The translations under genes and the position numbers were made by a program. A stretch of DNA of 64,000 bases from the NCBI GenBank assembly GCA_027484055.1, contig JAIXQH010000025.1:1-64000 (forward strand), given 5' to 3'. This document shows positions 26,527 through 35,502 of the stretch, one piece after another. The notes beneath the pieces were generated by a model. The model had not been told where the DNA came from, did not search any database, and was given only the letters and a program-made list of their open reading frames with translations. This DNA comes from Verrucomicrobiaceae bacterium. Lineage in GTDB: Bacteria > Verrucomicrobiota > Verrucomicrobiia > Verrucomicrobiales > Akkermansiaceae. The number at the start of each line of letters is the position of its first letter. Position 1 is the first letter of the stretch.

Positions 26527-27378
26527 TCAGCCGGTAAACGCGTGTGCCGGGAGGCCTTTGACCCCGAGTCCACGGATCACGAAGAGCCGCCCGGCATCTT
26601 TCTCGACCACGGATTTATGAATGCCAGTGGTGACATAGAGGTCGGCTAAATCCGGCCCGCCAAAGGCACAGGCGGTCGTTTCTAGACAGGGAAGGTCGAC
26701 GCGGCGGAGCTCTTCACCTGTCTCTGGGCTGAAGCACGCGACGCAAGCGCCGTGGCAGAATGCGATCCACAGATTCCCCGCTGCATCGAGGGTCATGCCA
26801 TCGGGCGATGCCTCGTGATGGGCGGTGGAAATGACGCTGCGAAGGTTCCGCAAGTGGCCGTTTTCGTAGTCGAACGCGAGCACTTCCTTCCGTGGCGTGT
26901 CGATGTAATAGACGCAGGAGCCATCGGCCGACCAAGCAATGCCGTTCGAATTCGTCACCGGACCGAAGGCCTCATGCAGAGTCAGGTCCGGGTCCAAGCG
27001 GTAAAGCCGGGCGTCTCCGGTTTTTTTCACAAGGCTGATGGTGCCTGCGAAAAATCGTCCATCGGGTGAGCATTTCCCGTCGTTGAAGCGATTGTTGGGC
27101 TTCTCGGGTTCTGGATCGGCGATGGGGCTGAGCAGGCCGCTTTGGAGATCAAGAAAATAGAGCCCGTGATCACCAGCGACGACTAGTCCACCACTTTCGC
27201 GGGGAACAACGGTCCCGACGCGCTGCCCTACGTTCCAAGTGCGTTCACCGCCATTTTCTGGATCGAAGGAGTGGATGCAGTGCCCCTCGATGTCCACGTA
27301 ATAGAGCAGCCCATGCCACCAGATGGGGCCTTCGCCCCATTGGGAAGTGATGCTTCCGACCGTTTCGATGTGAATCAT
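26527..27378 (-). CDS. SMP-30/gluconolactonase/LRE family protein
   Basis: 283 residues from the ATG at 27378 (a six-codon longer frame starts at 27396). The six-bladed propeller hallmarks of the family are present: GEGPIWW with the metal-binding Glu near the N-terminus, NRFNDGKCSPDGRFFAGT (metal-binding Asn), TNSNGIAWSADG and HEASPDGMTLDAAGNLWIA. Members hydrolyse sugar lactones such as gluconolactone with a divalent metal. No signal peptide, so cytoplasmic. The substrate is unknown; no sugar-oxidation operon surrounds it. Confidence 0.88.
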   Translation of the reverse strand: MIHIETVGSITSQWGEGPIWWHGLLYYVDIEGHCIHSFDPENGGERTWNVGQRVGTVVPRESGGLVVAGDHGLYFLDLQSGLLSPIADPEPEKPNNRFNDGKCSPDGRFFAGTISLVKKTGDARLYRLDPDLTLHEAFGPVTNSNGIAWSADGSCVYYIDTPRKEVLAFDYENGHLRNLRSVISTAHHEASPDGMTLDAAGNLWIAFCHGACVACFSPETGEELRRVDLPCLETTACAFGGPDLADLYVTTGIHKSVVEKDAGRLFVIRGLGVKGLPAHAFTG

Positions 27379-27472
27379 ACCCCATGCTAGAAGCACTCTG
27401 TCAGGCAGACCAAGGTAAAATCATCAAAGCTCAGGCTTTCATTTTTCAGCACTGGCTGCCAAGCTGCTAGGC

Positions 27473-28408
27473 ATGTCCGGCGGTGCCCCGAGTGGCGTGA
27501 TAAAACTATGGCTCCACCTACTCGCCTCCTGCGGAATAGGCGCGTGGATTTCTCCTCTCGTCTATAATGCCGGAAAAGCATTGGCAGAGGTGTCTTCCGT
27601 CAAACAGACGAACGGCCTGCTAGAATGGCTAGCTGGAGTGTGCCGTGCGGCTGATTTCCCCAGCTTCTTCACAGCCAGCATCGTCGCCTGTGCCGTGCTA
27701 TTTCTGCTACCGCTGCTCGAAGGCTTACCGAGCGGTGCCGGGGATCGCAAGCTGGGGCACCCCTTGTTGAAAAACCCACGGCAAGTGCGGGATGCTGCGT
27801 TCGGATTTCTCGGGTTACTTGGGGTGTTATTCGCCATCGCTGCGGCCTGTATCTTACTGACCGATGTCATCTGGCAGCCACCCGGCCATGAGCTGGGAAT
27901 GAGGCTCGCCCGCTTCCTCATCCTCGCCATTGGCTGGGCGCTGGTGCAGGAACTATGGTTCCGGGGCGTGGCGCTGGGGGTCTTTCTGAGGGCGATGCCG
28001 CCGCTGGCTGCAGTCGGGGTGGCCACGGTCTATTTCGCGATCGCGCATTTCCTCGTTCCTCCCACCGGCATGAGCGTGCTGGATCCAGATGCGTCTGGCA
28101 TCGGCTTCGAGCTATTGGGGAAAATCTGGGGCCAATTTTTCGAGACACGCGTTTGGATCGCCTCCTTGCTTCCGTGGCTCACTCTTGGCCTAGTTCTCGC
28201 CGCCTTACGGCTCCGCACGGCTTCCTTGTGGCTGCCGCTTGGGATTCACAGCGGCTGGATTTTTGGCAACACATTGCTGTGCCGATTCACCGTGTCGACA
28301 CCGAGTCCATTACTGCAAGGCATGATCAGCGTGGGCGCTATTTCACTCGTGGGTATCCTCGCTCACCTCCTTTACCCGACCGATGAATTCAGGGAAAATG
28401 CATCCTAA
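27473..28408 (+). CDS. CPBP-family (CAAX/Rce1-type) intramembrane protease homologue
   Basis: 311 residues with about seven or eight hydrophobic helices. The family motifs are at about 160-200: QELWFRGVALG in place of EExxxR and a conserved His in YFAIAHFLV. The first Glu of the motif, the one assigned to catalysis in Rce1, is Gln here, so activity is doubtful. The N-terminal 80 residues are clearly related to those of the gene at 29119-30111 (matching SP-x-x-Y-x-AGK-x-LA and LLEWL-x-G-x-C). The two paralogues flank comF. The 3' end overlaps comF by 11 bp. Confidence 0.82.
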   Translation: MSGGAPSGVIKLWLHLLASCGIGAWISPLVYNAGKALAEVSSVKQTNGLLEWLAGVCRAADFPSFFTASIVACAVLFLLPLLEGLPSGAGDRKLGHPLLKNPRQVRDAAFGFLGLLGVLFAIAAACILLTDVIWQPPGHELGMRLARFLILAIGWALVQELWFRGVALGVFLRAMPPLAAVGVATVYFAIAHFLVPPTGMSVLDPDASGIGFELLGKIWGQFFETRVWIASLLPWLTLGLVLAALRLRTASLWLPLGIHSGWIFGNTLLCRFTVSTPSPLLQGMISVGAISLVGILAHLLYPTDEFRENAS

Positions 28409-29138
28409 GCTGCATATTTGGCAACGGGTCTTGGATCTTTTGTATCCACCGTGCTGTGTGCTCTGCGAGGTGAAATTGACAAATGGTCAGGCTCTCTGCC
28501 ACACCTGCGACGATGCATTGCCACGCTTGCGGCCCCCATTTTGTCAGTTCTGCGGCGAGGGCTTCCCGGGACTGATCGAGCAAGATTTCGCCTGCCCCAA
28601 CTGTGCAAAGCTCAAGTTTTCCTTTGAATTTGCACGTCCTGCGATGGTGCGGGATGAACGCACGCTGGAAATGATCCATCGCCTCAAGTATGGCCGTGAG
28701 TTGCACCTTGCGAAAGATTTGGGACGGCTTGCCTCTGAGGCGATTCACGACCCACGATTCACCCAAGCACTCATTGAAAAATGGCCGCTTGTGCCGGTGC
28801 CACTGCATCACAAGCGCCTGCAAGAACGGCATTTCAACCAAGCGGCCGAGATCTCCCGCAGCCTCGCCGACTGCAGTGGTTTGCCACTCGTTCTAGCCCT
28901 AAAAAGGATTCGTCATACGGAACATCAAACCGCTCTCACCCGTGCCCAGCGTCTAAAGAACCTCCGTGGCGCTTTTGTCCTGAGCCGGGCAGGTCAGCAT
29001 TTAAGACGCCGTGGCATCAAAGGCATCATCCTCGTGGACGACGTCCTGACCACCGGCTCCACCGTCAATGAATGCGCGAAAGCCCTGCGCCACTCAGGAT
29101 TCCAGCACATCTTCGTGGTCACCGTGATGCGAGGATAG
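28398..29138 (+). CDS. comF: ComF-family phosphoribosyltransferase-like protein
   Basis: 246 residues from the ATG at 28398 (a frame five codons longer starts at 28383). An N-terminal four-Cys zinc ribbon (CCVLC ... CHTC and CQFC ... CPNC) is followed by a type I PRTase fold. It has VPVPLHHKRLQERHFNQA, typical of ComF, and the PRPP-binding loop IILVDDVLTTGSTVNE. In naturally competent bacteria ComF acts in DNA uptake and recombination on the cytoplasmic side. No other competence gene is nearby, though a pseudopilin is encoded at 63237. Its 3' end overlaps the convergent CPBP gene by 20 bp. Confidence 0.9.
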   Translation: MHPKLHIWQRVLDLLYPPCCVLCEVKLTNGQALCHTCDDALPRLRPPFCQFCGEGFPGLIEQDFACPNCAKLKFSFEFARPAMVRDERTLEMIHRLKYGRELHLAKDLGRLASEAIHDPRFTQALIEKWPLVPVPLHHKRLQERHFNQAAEISRSLADCSGLPLVLALKRIRHTEHQTALTRAQRLKNLRGAFVLSRAGQHLRRRGIKGIILVDDVLTTGSTVNECAKALRHSGFQHIFVVTVMRG

Positions 29139-30111
29139 GACAGCTTCCGGCCCATTTGAATTGATGAAACAGCGCATGACAAAGTCCGATCGTAAGCACC
29201 AAGGTGATCAAAGGGGCCAAGCCTGAACGCAAAGTATCACCCACCCACCAACTGCTCACCCCATGGAGCTCTATGCGGGTGTGAAGCAGATTAAATCCTT
29301 TAAAGGCGATGATCCATCCCGCGTGCAGGCCCATCGAAAACCACAACACCCCTGTCCTCAGCCGCGCCCAAGCCAGAATCATCCCTACGACAAAAAGCGT
29401 GGCGAAATCCGTCACTAAAAATCGTGGATCCGAGAAATGAAAAATGATCTTCCCCAACAACTCAAATCCCGCCCAGCACGCAGCCGGGTCTCCAATCACC
29501 GCTCCATCCGGTAATTTCACAAAGTGAATCAACGCGAAAAGTAACGAACTCCCCACGCACGCGCTCAGCGGACGGGCACACTTGAGCCAAAGCCCGAGTA
29601 AAACTCCGCGGAAAAGCCACTCTTCCACCAAGGGCACCGCCACCGCCGGAATTAGGACTTTTTTCAGTAATTTACCCAAAGCCGGTGGATCTACCGCTGG
29701 CATGTAAGCCCCGTAAAGCTGCAAGAGCAAACCCACTCCCCACAAGGTTGTCCCTGCCATCACGGTGCCGATGAGGATCTGGATTACCGCCATTTTCCAA
29801 CCCACCTTCTTCTGGCTCGATTCTAGCGCCGATTCCCGCCCTGCTCGCAGCCTGCGGATTCTCCAGAACATCATCGGCAGCAATACCACAGCCGCTAAGG
29901 CAAGAGCACGACTGAAGAATCGACTGAACTCCGCCTGCTCACACGAGCCCCCCAGCCATTCCAGCAGTATAGGGAGCTCTTTCGCCCTAGACTCCGCCGC
30001 CAGCCATTTTCCAGCCGCATAGAGGCTTGGAGACATCAAAGCGGCGAGAATCAGCGACGACAGCACCCAGGTGACTGCCGCTCCCGCTTCAGATTGGATA
30101 AATCGCTTCAA
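29119..30111 (-). CDS. CPBP-family intramembrane protease
   Basis: 330 residues with about eight hydrophobic helices. It carries the complete motif VEEWLFRGVLLG (EExxxR) and a His in FALIHFVKL, so it is likely an active intramembrane metalloprotease, unlike its Gln-substituted paralogue at 27473. The substrate is unknown; bacterial members process or modify membrane proteins and some give immunity to bacteriocins. It converges on comF. Confidence 0.85.
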   Translation of the reverse strand: MKRFIQSEAGAAVTWVLSSLILAALMSPSLYAAGKWLAAESRAKELPILLEWLGGSCEQAEFSRFFSRALALAAVVLLPMMFWRIRRLRAGRESALESSQKKVGWKMAVIQILIGTVMAGTTLWGVGLLLQLYGAYMPAVDPPALGKLLKKVLIPAVAVPLVEEWLFRGVLLGLWLKCARPLSACVGSSLLFALIHFVKLPDGAVIGDPAACWAGFELLGKIIFHFSDPRFLVTDFATLFVVGMILAWARLRTGVLWFSMGLHAGWIIAFKGFNLLHTRIELHGVSSWWVGDTLRSGLAPLITLVLTIGLCHALFHQFKWAGSCPILASR

Positions 30112-30193
30112 TGGGTCTTGGTGTTACAGCTCGCTAAGTCGCTTGTCCAGAATCGCTTGGATACTCCAATAGAGTCTCCCTTATTTTACCCAC

Positions 30194-30217
30194 TTATTAT
30201 AATTGGAATAATTCTTG
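30194..30217. promoter_or_regulatory. AT-rich inverted repeat before the fur-like gene
   Basis: TTATTATAATTGGAATAAT contains opposed TTATT and AATAA arms, loosely like PerR/Fur boxes. It lies 35-60 bp before the fur-like ATG and could be an autoregulatory site. Several positions deviate from the known boxes. Confidence 0.3.
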
Positions 30218-30251
30218 ATTGCGACGCATTCGCAAGTAGCTTTCCGCCGCC

Positions 30252-30680
30252 ATGGTCAGCAAAAACACAGAACACCCTGAAGAAATCGAGATTCCTGAGG
30301 AAATTTCTGGCCTCCGCATGACCCGCCAGCGGCAGGAGGTCTACCGCATTCTCCAGCAAGAGCGGAACCACCCGACCGCCAACGACGTCTTCATGAGGGT
30401 CAAGGACCGCCTGCCGAACATCTCGCTCGCTACGGTTTACAACTGCCTCGAAGCACTCGTGCAGCACGGCATCATCCGCCAAGTCAACTTCGAGCGAGAG
30501 TCATCCCGCTACTGCCCAAACCTCAGCGAGCACGGCCATTTTCACGACCAAACCACCGGCGTCATCCACGACATCGACTTCAAACCCGGAATTCGCCTCG
30601 CCGACCTCCTCAACCTCCCTCCCGGAGCTGTCATCGAGGATGTCGAAATCACCCTCCGCGGCAAACTTGCGAATATCTAA
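30252..30680 (+). CDS. Fur-family transcriptional regulator
   Basis: 142 residues. Winged-helix domain: RMTRQRQEVYRILQQERNHPTA and ISLATVYNCLEALVQHGII, the Fur/PerR recognition region. The dimerisation half keeps HGHFHDQTTGVIHDIDF, but the C-x-x-C zinc site of classical Fur is missing (D-Q-T-T instead). It is the first gene of a cluster running into sufCBD, so control of Fe-S cluster assembly by iron, peroxide or cluster state is likely (inference from context). Two or three metal-binding His remain. Confidence 0.87.
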   Translation: MVSKNTEHPEEIEIPEEISGLRMTRQRQEVYRILQQERNHPTANDVFMRVKDRLPNISLATVYNCLEALVQHGIIRQVNFERESSRYCPNLSEHGHFHDQTTGVIHDIDFKPGIRLADLLNLPPGAVIEDVEITLRGKLANI

Positions 30681-30684
30681 TTTC

Positions 30685-30981
30685 ATGGCCCAAATCGCTA
30701 TCAGCTCTTTTGTTCTTTGTGTCGCGCTTTTCATAATAGCTCGTCACGAGGCCGAAATTTCACTACCGATCATTCTGATGATCACCGTCGGGGTGAGTCT
30801 GATTTCAATACTTCTGTCACTTGCCATCGGGCCGTTCGCGTTCCTGGTGGCACTGTTTATCCTCGCATACGCCATCCGACGTTTCTGTTACATCAGTTGG
30901 CCGAAAGCATGGGCCGTCACTGGCGTTTACGCCGTCACGAACATAGCCCTAGCCATCGGAACTGTGATGTTAAAACGCTGA
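30685..30981 (+). CDS. small integral membrane protein in the suf operon, unknown function
   Basis: 98 residues from the ATG at 30685, 4 bp after the fur-like stop; a longer frame from 30640 overlaps that gene. Three hydrophobic helices (about 2-20, 27-60, 75-95) are separated by short charged loops. Not recognised. It ends 43 bp before sufC on the same strand, so it is probably co-transcribed. Confidence 0.6.
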   Translation: MAQIAISSFVLCVALFIIARHEAEISLPIILMITVGVSLISILLSLAIGPFAFLVALFILAYAIRRFCYISWPKAWAVTGVYAVTNIALAIGTVMLKR

Positions 30982-31024
30982 AATTCATTGTCCAACACCT
31001 CCGACCAACAACCTATTTCCCATC

Positions 31025-31777
31025 ATGAGCCTGCAAATTACCAACCTCCACGCCACTCTCGAAGACGGCACCGAAATCCTCAAAGGCGTAAACCTCACCA
31101 TCCCAAAAGGTGAAATCCACGCCATCATGGGGCCAAACGGTTCCGGTAAATCGACTCTCTCCAAAGTCATCGCCGGTCACGAAAGCTACCTCGTCACCTC
31201 AGGGTCCGTCACTCAAGATGGTGAGGAAATCCTCGGAAAATCCATCGACGAGCGCTCACGCGGCGGCATTTTCCTCGCTTTTCAATACCCCTCTGAAGTT
31301 CCCGGCGTGTCCAATGCCAACTTCATCCGCGCCGCTCTCCAAGCCAGGCTCCCCAAGGGCCAAGACATCGACGCCGTCGCTTACTACAAGCACCTCTACG
31401 CCCAAATGGACCTGCTCGAAATGGACCGTAAATTTACCGCCCGCGCCGTGAATGAAGGTTTCTCCGGCGGTGAGAAAAAGCGCAACGAGATCCTCCAAAT
31501 GATCATGCTCGCGCCCGAATACTGCATCCTCGACGAGACCGACTCCGGCCTCGACATCGACGCGCTCAAAATCGTCGCCAAGGGCGTCAACGCCATGCGC
31601 TCACCAGACCGTGGCATGCTCCTCATCACTCACTACCAACGCCTGCTCGACTACATCAAACCCGACTACGTCCACGTCATGGCAGAAGGAAAAATCGTCC
31701 GCTCCGGCGGCCCCGAACTTGCACTCGAACTCGAAAAAGACGGCTACGAGTTTTTGAAAGAACCCGCACTCGCTTGA
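31025..31777 (+). CDS. sufC: SufC, Fe-S cluster assembly ATPase
   Basis: 250 residues, the normal length. ABC ATPase motifs: Walker [10 protein letters not shown] (about 37-45), the SufC signature [14 protein letters not shown], Walker [17 protein letters not shown] and a His switch ([10 protein letters not shown]). SufC powers the SufBCD scaffold that builds [Fe-S] clusters in the cytoplasm. The order sufC-sufB-sufD follows the fur-like gene. Confidence 0.96.
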   Translation: MSLQITNLHATLEDGTEILKGVNLTIPKGEIHAIMGPNGSGKSTLSKVIAGHESYLVTSGSVTQDGEEILGKSIDERSRGGIFLAFQYPSEVPGVSNANFIRAALQARLPKGQDIDAVAYYKHLYAQMDLLEMDRKFTARAVNEGFSGGEKKRNEILQMIMLAPEYCILDETDSGLDIDALKIVAKGVNAMRSPDRGMLLITHYQRLLDYIKPDYVHVMAEGKIVRSGGPELALELEKDGYEFLKEPALA

Positions 31778-31815
31778 GTCATTTCAGATCTCAAATTTCA
31801 AAATTTAAATTTACC

Positions 31816-33252
31816 ATGTCCTACGACACCACCGACGTTCTTGACACTGAAACCCGCGACGCGATCGACATCGACCGCACCAAGGGCGATTTCACCTTCC
31901 CAGAGCGGAATAAATTCGACGCTGGGCGTGGACTCACCTCTGCCACGGTTGACTACATTTCCGATGTGAAAAACGACCCCGACTGGGTTCGTGAATTCCG
32001 CCACAAGGCGCTCAAAGTATTCCAAGACAAGCCTATGCCCACCAATTGGGCGACCAAGGACTTGGAAGCCATCGACTTCGACATCATCCGCTACTACCTC
32101 TCGGACGGTGAGAAACCCAAGCGCTCTTGGGATGATGTGCCTGCCGATGTTTTAGAAACCTTCGAGCGCCTCGGCATTCCCCAGCAAGAACGCGCCTTCC
32201 TCGCCGGTGTCGAAGCCCAGTTCGACTCAGAAGCTGCCTACTCGAACGTGAAGGAAGAGCTGACGAAACAAGGCGTCATCTTCTGCAACTCGACCGAAGG
32301 ACTCAAAGAGCACGAGGAAATCTTTCGCCCATGGTTCGGCAAAGTCATCCCGACTGGCGATAACAAATTCTCCGCACTAAACTCCGCCGTATTCTCCGGT
32401 GGCTCGTTCATTTACATCCCGAAAGGCCTCAAGCTTAAGCAGCCACTCCAAGCCTATTTCCGCATCAACTCGGAAAATTTCGGCCAGTTCGAGCGCACCC
32501 TCATCATTGCCGACGAAGGCTCCGAGCTGATGTACATGGAAGGCTGCACCGCACCGAAGTTCGAGACCGCCACTCTCCACTCCGCCGTCGTCGAGTTGGT
32601 CGCGCTGAAAGGTGCGAAGATCCAGTATGTCACCGTGCAAAACTGGTCGTCCAACGTCTTCAACCTCGTCACCAAGCGCGGAATCGCCATGGAAGATGCA
32701 GAAGTCCGCTGGATCGACTGCAACATCGGCTCGCGTCTCACGATGAAGTACCCCGGCGTCATCATGAAGGGCAAACGCGCCCGCGGCGAGGTCATCTCCA
32801 TCGCCCTCGCCAACACTGGCCAGCACCAAGACACCGGCGCGAAAATGATCCACGCCGCAGATGATACGACCTCTAACGTCGTTTCGAAATCCATCTCCGT
32901 CGGTGAAGGCCGCTCCACCTATCGCGGGCAAGTCCACATCCCCAAGCATCTCAAAGGCTGCAAGAACAACACCGAGTGCGACGCCCTTCTTATCAATAGC
33001 CGCAGCCGCACCGACACCTACCCCGCCATCACAGTCAAGGGGAACCGCCACGCGACCCAGCACGAAGCCTCAGTCAGCCAAGTCTCAGATGACATGCTCT
33101 TCTACATGCAGCAGCGCGGCCTCGACGAAGGCCAAGCCATGTCGCTCGCCGTCAACGGCTTCATCAACGACCTCGTCCGTGAATTCCCCATGGAATACTC
33201 CGTCGAGCTCAAGCGCCTCATCGATCTGGAAATGGAAGGCTCCGTCGGATAA
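31816..33252 (+). CDS. sufB: SufB, Fe-S cluster assembly scaffold protein
   Basis: 478 residues from the ATG at 31816; the frame is open back to a TTG at 31774 overlapping sufC, but that extension is low-complexity. SufB features: [29 protein letters not shown], the right-handed beta-helix core with [20 protein letters not shown], and a C-terminal [21 protein letters not shown]. It forms the cluster scaffold with SufC and SufD. It is 38 bp after sufC. Confidence 0.95.
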   Translation: MSYDTTDVLDTETRDAIDIDRTKGDFTFPERNKFDAGRGLTSATVDYISDVKNDPDWVREFRHKALKVFQDKPMPTNWATKDLEAIDFDIIRYYLSDGEKPKRSWDDVPADVLETFERLGIPQQERAFLAGVEAQFDSEAAYSNVKEELTKQGVIFCNSTEGLKEHEEIFRPWFGKVIPTGDNKFSALNSAVFSGGSFIYIPKGLKLKQPLQAYFRINSENFGQFERTLIIADEGSELMYMEGCTAPKFETATLHSAVVELVALKGAKIQYVTVQNWSSNVFNLVTKRGIAMEDAEVRWIDCNIGSRLTMKYPGVIMKGKRARGEVISIALANTGQHQDTGAKMIHAADDTTSNVVSKSISVGEGRSTYRGQVHIPKHLKGCKNNTECDALLINSRSRTDTYPAITVKGNRHATQHEASVSQVSDDMLFYMQQRGLDEGQAMSLAVNGFINDLVREFPMEYSVELKRLIDLEMEGSVG

Positions 33253-33295
33253 TCCTGCGGCCTACTCGACCTAACATCCTCTTTGCAATTTCCCC

Positions 33296-34603
33296 ATGCC
33301 TGCCGTGCTCGAACAAACATCATCGCTCCTCGAATCCGCACCCGAAACTCCAGCCTACTTGCCTGCCTGGTTCGCCAATCGTCAGCAAGCCGCTTGGCAG
33401 CGTTTCCTCACCACCCCCGCCCCGAAGCGTGGCGATGAAATCTGGCGTTTTTCCAGCATCAAGCAGCTCGACTTCTCCAGTTTTCAGAAAGCAAGCGCCT
33501 CACGCGTGAATGAACTCATCAAGCGCTCCACCGGACTCGCCTCACCCGCCGCGAAATTCATTTTCGTCAACGACGAACTCGTCCACGCAGAATCAAATCT
33601 CCCGGCTGGCGTCACCTGTCTGCCACTCGCTGAAGCACTCGTGTCTCATAGTGATCTGGTGCAAACCCATTTCATGAAACAAACCACACGCCTCGGCTCC
33701 GCGAAATTTGCCGCCCTCCATGAGGCTTCGCTGACTAACGGTTTGTTCGTCCACGTTCCCGACCAGATCGAAGTCGCTGGCAGCATTGAGGTTCACCACT
33801 GGATCGTCGGCGAGAACACCGCCATCTTTCCCCACACCCTCATTGTCACCGGCACCAGCGCTAAAGTCCGCGTGGTGGATATGTTCCGCTCGGCAGACGA
33901 GACGCAGCCCGGTCTCGCCATCGCCATTAACGACCTCTCTGTCGGTAAAAACTCCCGCTTGGATTACGTGGCGATTCAGGCTTTCAATGAGCAGACCAAG
34001 GTCATTCAAATCAATGAAACCACTGCCGCACGCGACGCTTCCGCCACCGGATTCATTTTAAACACCGGTGCGCAATGGGCGCGGAACGAATCACTCTCCC
34101 GCCTCGAAGGCCCGGGCTCCCGCTCGAACATGCTTTCCGTCTCCATCCCAAGCGAGCACCAAGAATACGATCAACGCACCTTCCAGCACCACGTCTCCGA
34201 AGGCGCCTACTCGGACTTGCTCTATAAAAACTCCCTCTACGACGAAGCCCGTACCATTTTCTCCGGCCTCATCTTCGTGGATGAAGCCGCTCACCATACC
34301 GACGCCTATCAGACCTGCCGGAATCTACTCATGAGCGACACCTGTGAGTCCAATTCCATGCCCGGTCTGGAAATCAATGCCGACCAAGTGAAATGCTCAC
34401 ACGGCAGCACCTCCTCACAAGTCAGCGACGAGGAAATCTTCTACCTTCGCGCCCGTGGCATCGACTCCGTCAACGCTCGCCAACTCATCGCCCGAGGCTT
34501 TTCGGTGGATGTCGTGGAGCGGATTGAAAACGATGAAGTGGAAGCACTCACGCTCCAATTCATCGACGCGAAGTTCGCAAAAATTGCCCAGAAATCACTC
34601 TAA
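33296..34603 (+). CDS. sufD: SufD, Fe-S cluster assembly protein
   Basis: 435 residues. The N-terminal helical part has the SufD-type PAPKRGDEIWRFSSI, followed by the beta-helix core and the C-terminal KCSHGSTSSQVSDEEIFYLRARGI shared with SufB, including the Cys-Ser-His of the SufB-SufD interface. It partners SufB and SufC. No sufS or sufE follows. The 3' end overlaps the convergent B12-operon gene by 9 bp. Confidence 0.93.
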   Translation: MPAVLEQTSSLLESAPETPAYLPAWFANRQQAAWQRFLTTPAPKRGDEIWRFSSIKQLDFSSFQKASASRVNELIKRSTGLASPAAKFIFVNDELVHAESNLPAGVTCLPLAEALVSHSDLVQTHFMKQTTRLGSAKFAALHEASLTNGLFVHVPDQIEVAGSIEVHHWIVGENTAIFPHTLIVTGTSAKVRVVDMFRSADETQPGLAIAINDLSVGKNSRLDYVAIQAFNEQTKVIQINETTAARDASATGFILNTGAQWARNESLSRLEGPGSRSNMLSVSIPSEHQEYDQRTFQHHVSEGAYSDLLYKNSLYDEARTIFSGLIFVDEAAHHTDAYQTCRNLLMSDTCESNSMPGLEINADQVKCSHGSTSSQVSDEEIFYLRARGIDSVNARQLIARGFSVDVVERIENDEVEALTLQFIDAKFAKIAQKSL

Positions 34604-35500
34604 CCACACCACCCGCCAGAAGCGCTTAGCCGCCCCGTCGAGACTCAGCGCCTGCGCCGTCACGCCGAGCGTAGGCGCGGCAGTGACCGTGCCGAGAGAG
34701 GTCCAGACCGCGAGATCCGTGGTCGTTTCAATGCGATAAATGCTACCTGGGTTACTTTCCCAAGCAAGTTGGAACACGCCGTTTACCGGTTCAGACCGCA
34801 CGATTCTAAATACATCCTCGTTTTGGTGAATCACCCCGATGGCTTCTAAATCAAAGCCTCCAGAACCCGTCGTAGGCGTCGGGTCATAAATTGGGCGACC
34901 CACACTATCGAGCACCGTCCCGTTTCCAATGATATCCACGATGCGGACGAAGCGGACATTTTGCCGATCTAGCAAGGCTTCTCCCGCAAGTGCCGCCAGA
35001 TCGAAGGGCGTGCCGAAGCCGAGCCTGTATTTCCCCGCAAGTCCGCTGAGGTTCGTGGCGTCCACAGTGCCGAAAGCGCCCACCGCAGTGCTGCCTTCTG
35101 AGCGATTTGGAAATCGATAGAAGTTCACCCCATCGCTAGAAACCTCGACGAATGCCAACTCTAGAAACGTGTTTGAGAAGCCATTTTCAAACACCGCGAA
35201 GTCAGGGCCGCTGCCGTCACGGATCGGCCGGGGAAACGTCATCACGATCTGCCCGCCATTTCCGAGGCAGACGATGTCGCTGCCATCCGTGGTGGCTTTG
35301 CCAAAGGCTTTACGGGGTGTTTTCCAGATTTCATCCACGCCCGTGCCGTAGACTGGATTGAGATTCCCACTCGCCCATGCGACAAAGGCGGGATCGTCTT
35401 TTGAAAGCGTATCTGAGCCAATTGTGCCCACAGCCCCGGGGAAGGAACCGGCTTGGACGAAGAGGCTCAGGAGAAAGAAGTAGATAGAGATACGTTTCAT
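34595..35500 (-). CDS. secreted surface protein of the B12-uptake operon
   Basis: 301 residues from the ATG at 35500, 2 bp after the BtuB-like stop (a longer frame at 35527 overlaps that gene). A signal peptide (ISIYFFLLSLFVQAGS) is followed by a beta-rich domain with DPAFVAWASG, PDFAVFENGFSN, LAFVEVSSDGVNFYRFPN and VRFVRIVDI. That pattern occurs in exported proteins encoded beside TonB receptors. The last 80 residues (YRIETTTDLAVWTSLGTV ... FWRVVWLE) resemble C-terminal domains of other verrucomicrobial exported proteins. A role in binding or handing over corrinoids at the surface is inferred from its position under the riboswitch. Confidence 0.75.
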   Translation of the reverse strand: MKRISIYFFLLSLFVQAGSFPGAVGTIGSDTLSKDDPAFVAWASGNLNPVYGTGVDEIWKTPRKAFGKATTDGSDIVCLGNGGQIVMTFPRPIRDGSGPDFAVFENGFSNTFLELAFVEVSSDGVNFYRFPNRSEGSTAVGAFGTVDATNLSGLAGKYRLGFGTPFDLAALAGEALLDRQNVRFVRIVDIIGNGTVLDSVGRPIYDPTPTTGSGGFDLEAIGVIHQNEDVFRIVRSEPVNGVFQLAWESNPGSIYRIETTTDLAVWTSLGTVTAAPTLGVTAQALSLDGAAKRFWRVVWLE

Positions 35501-35502
35501 TG

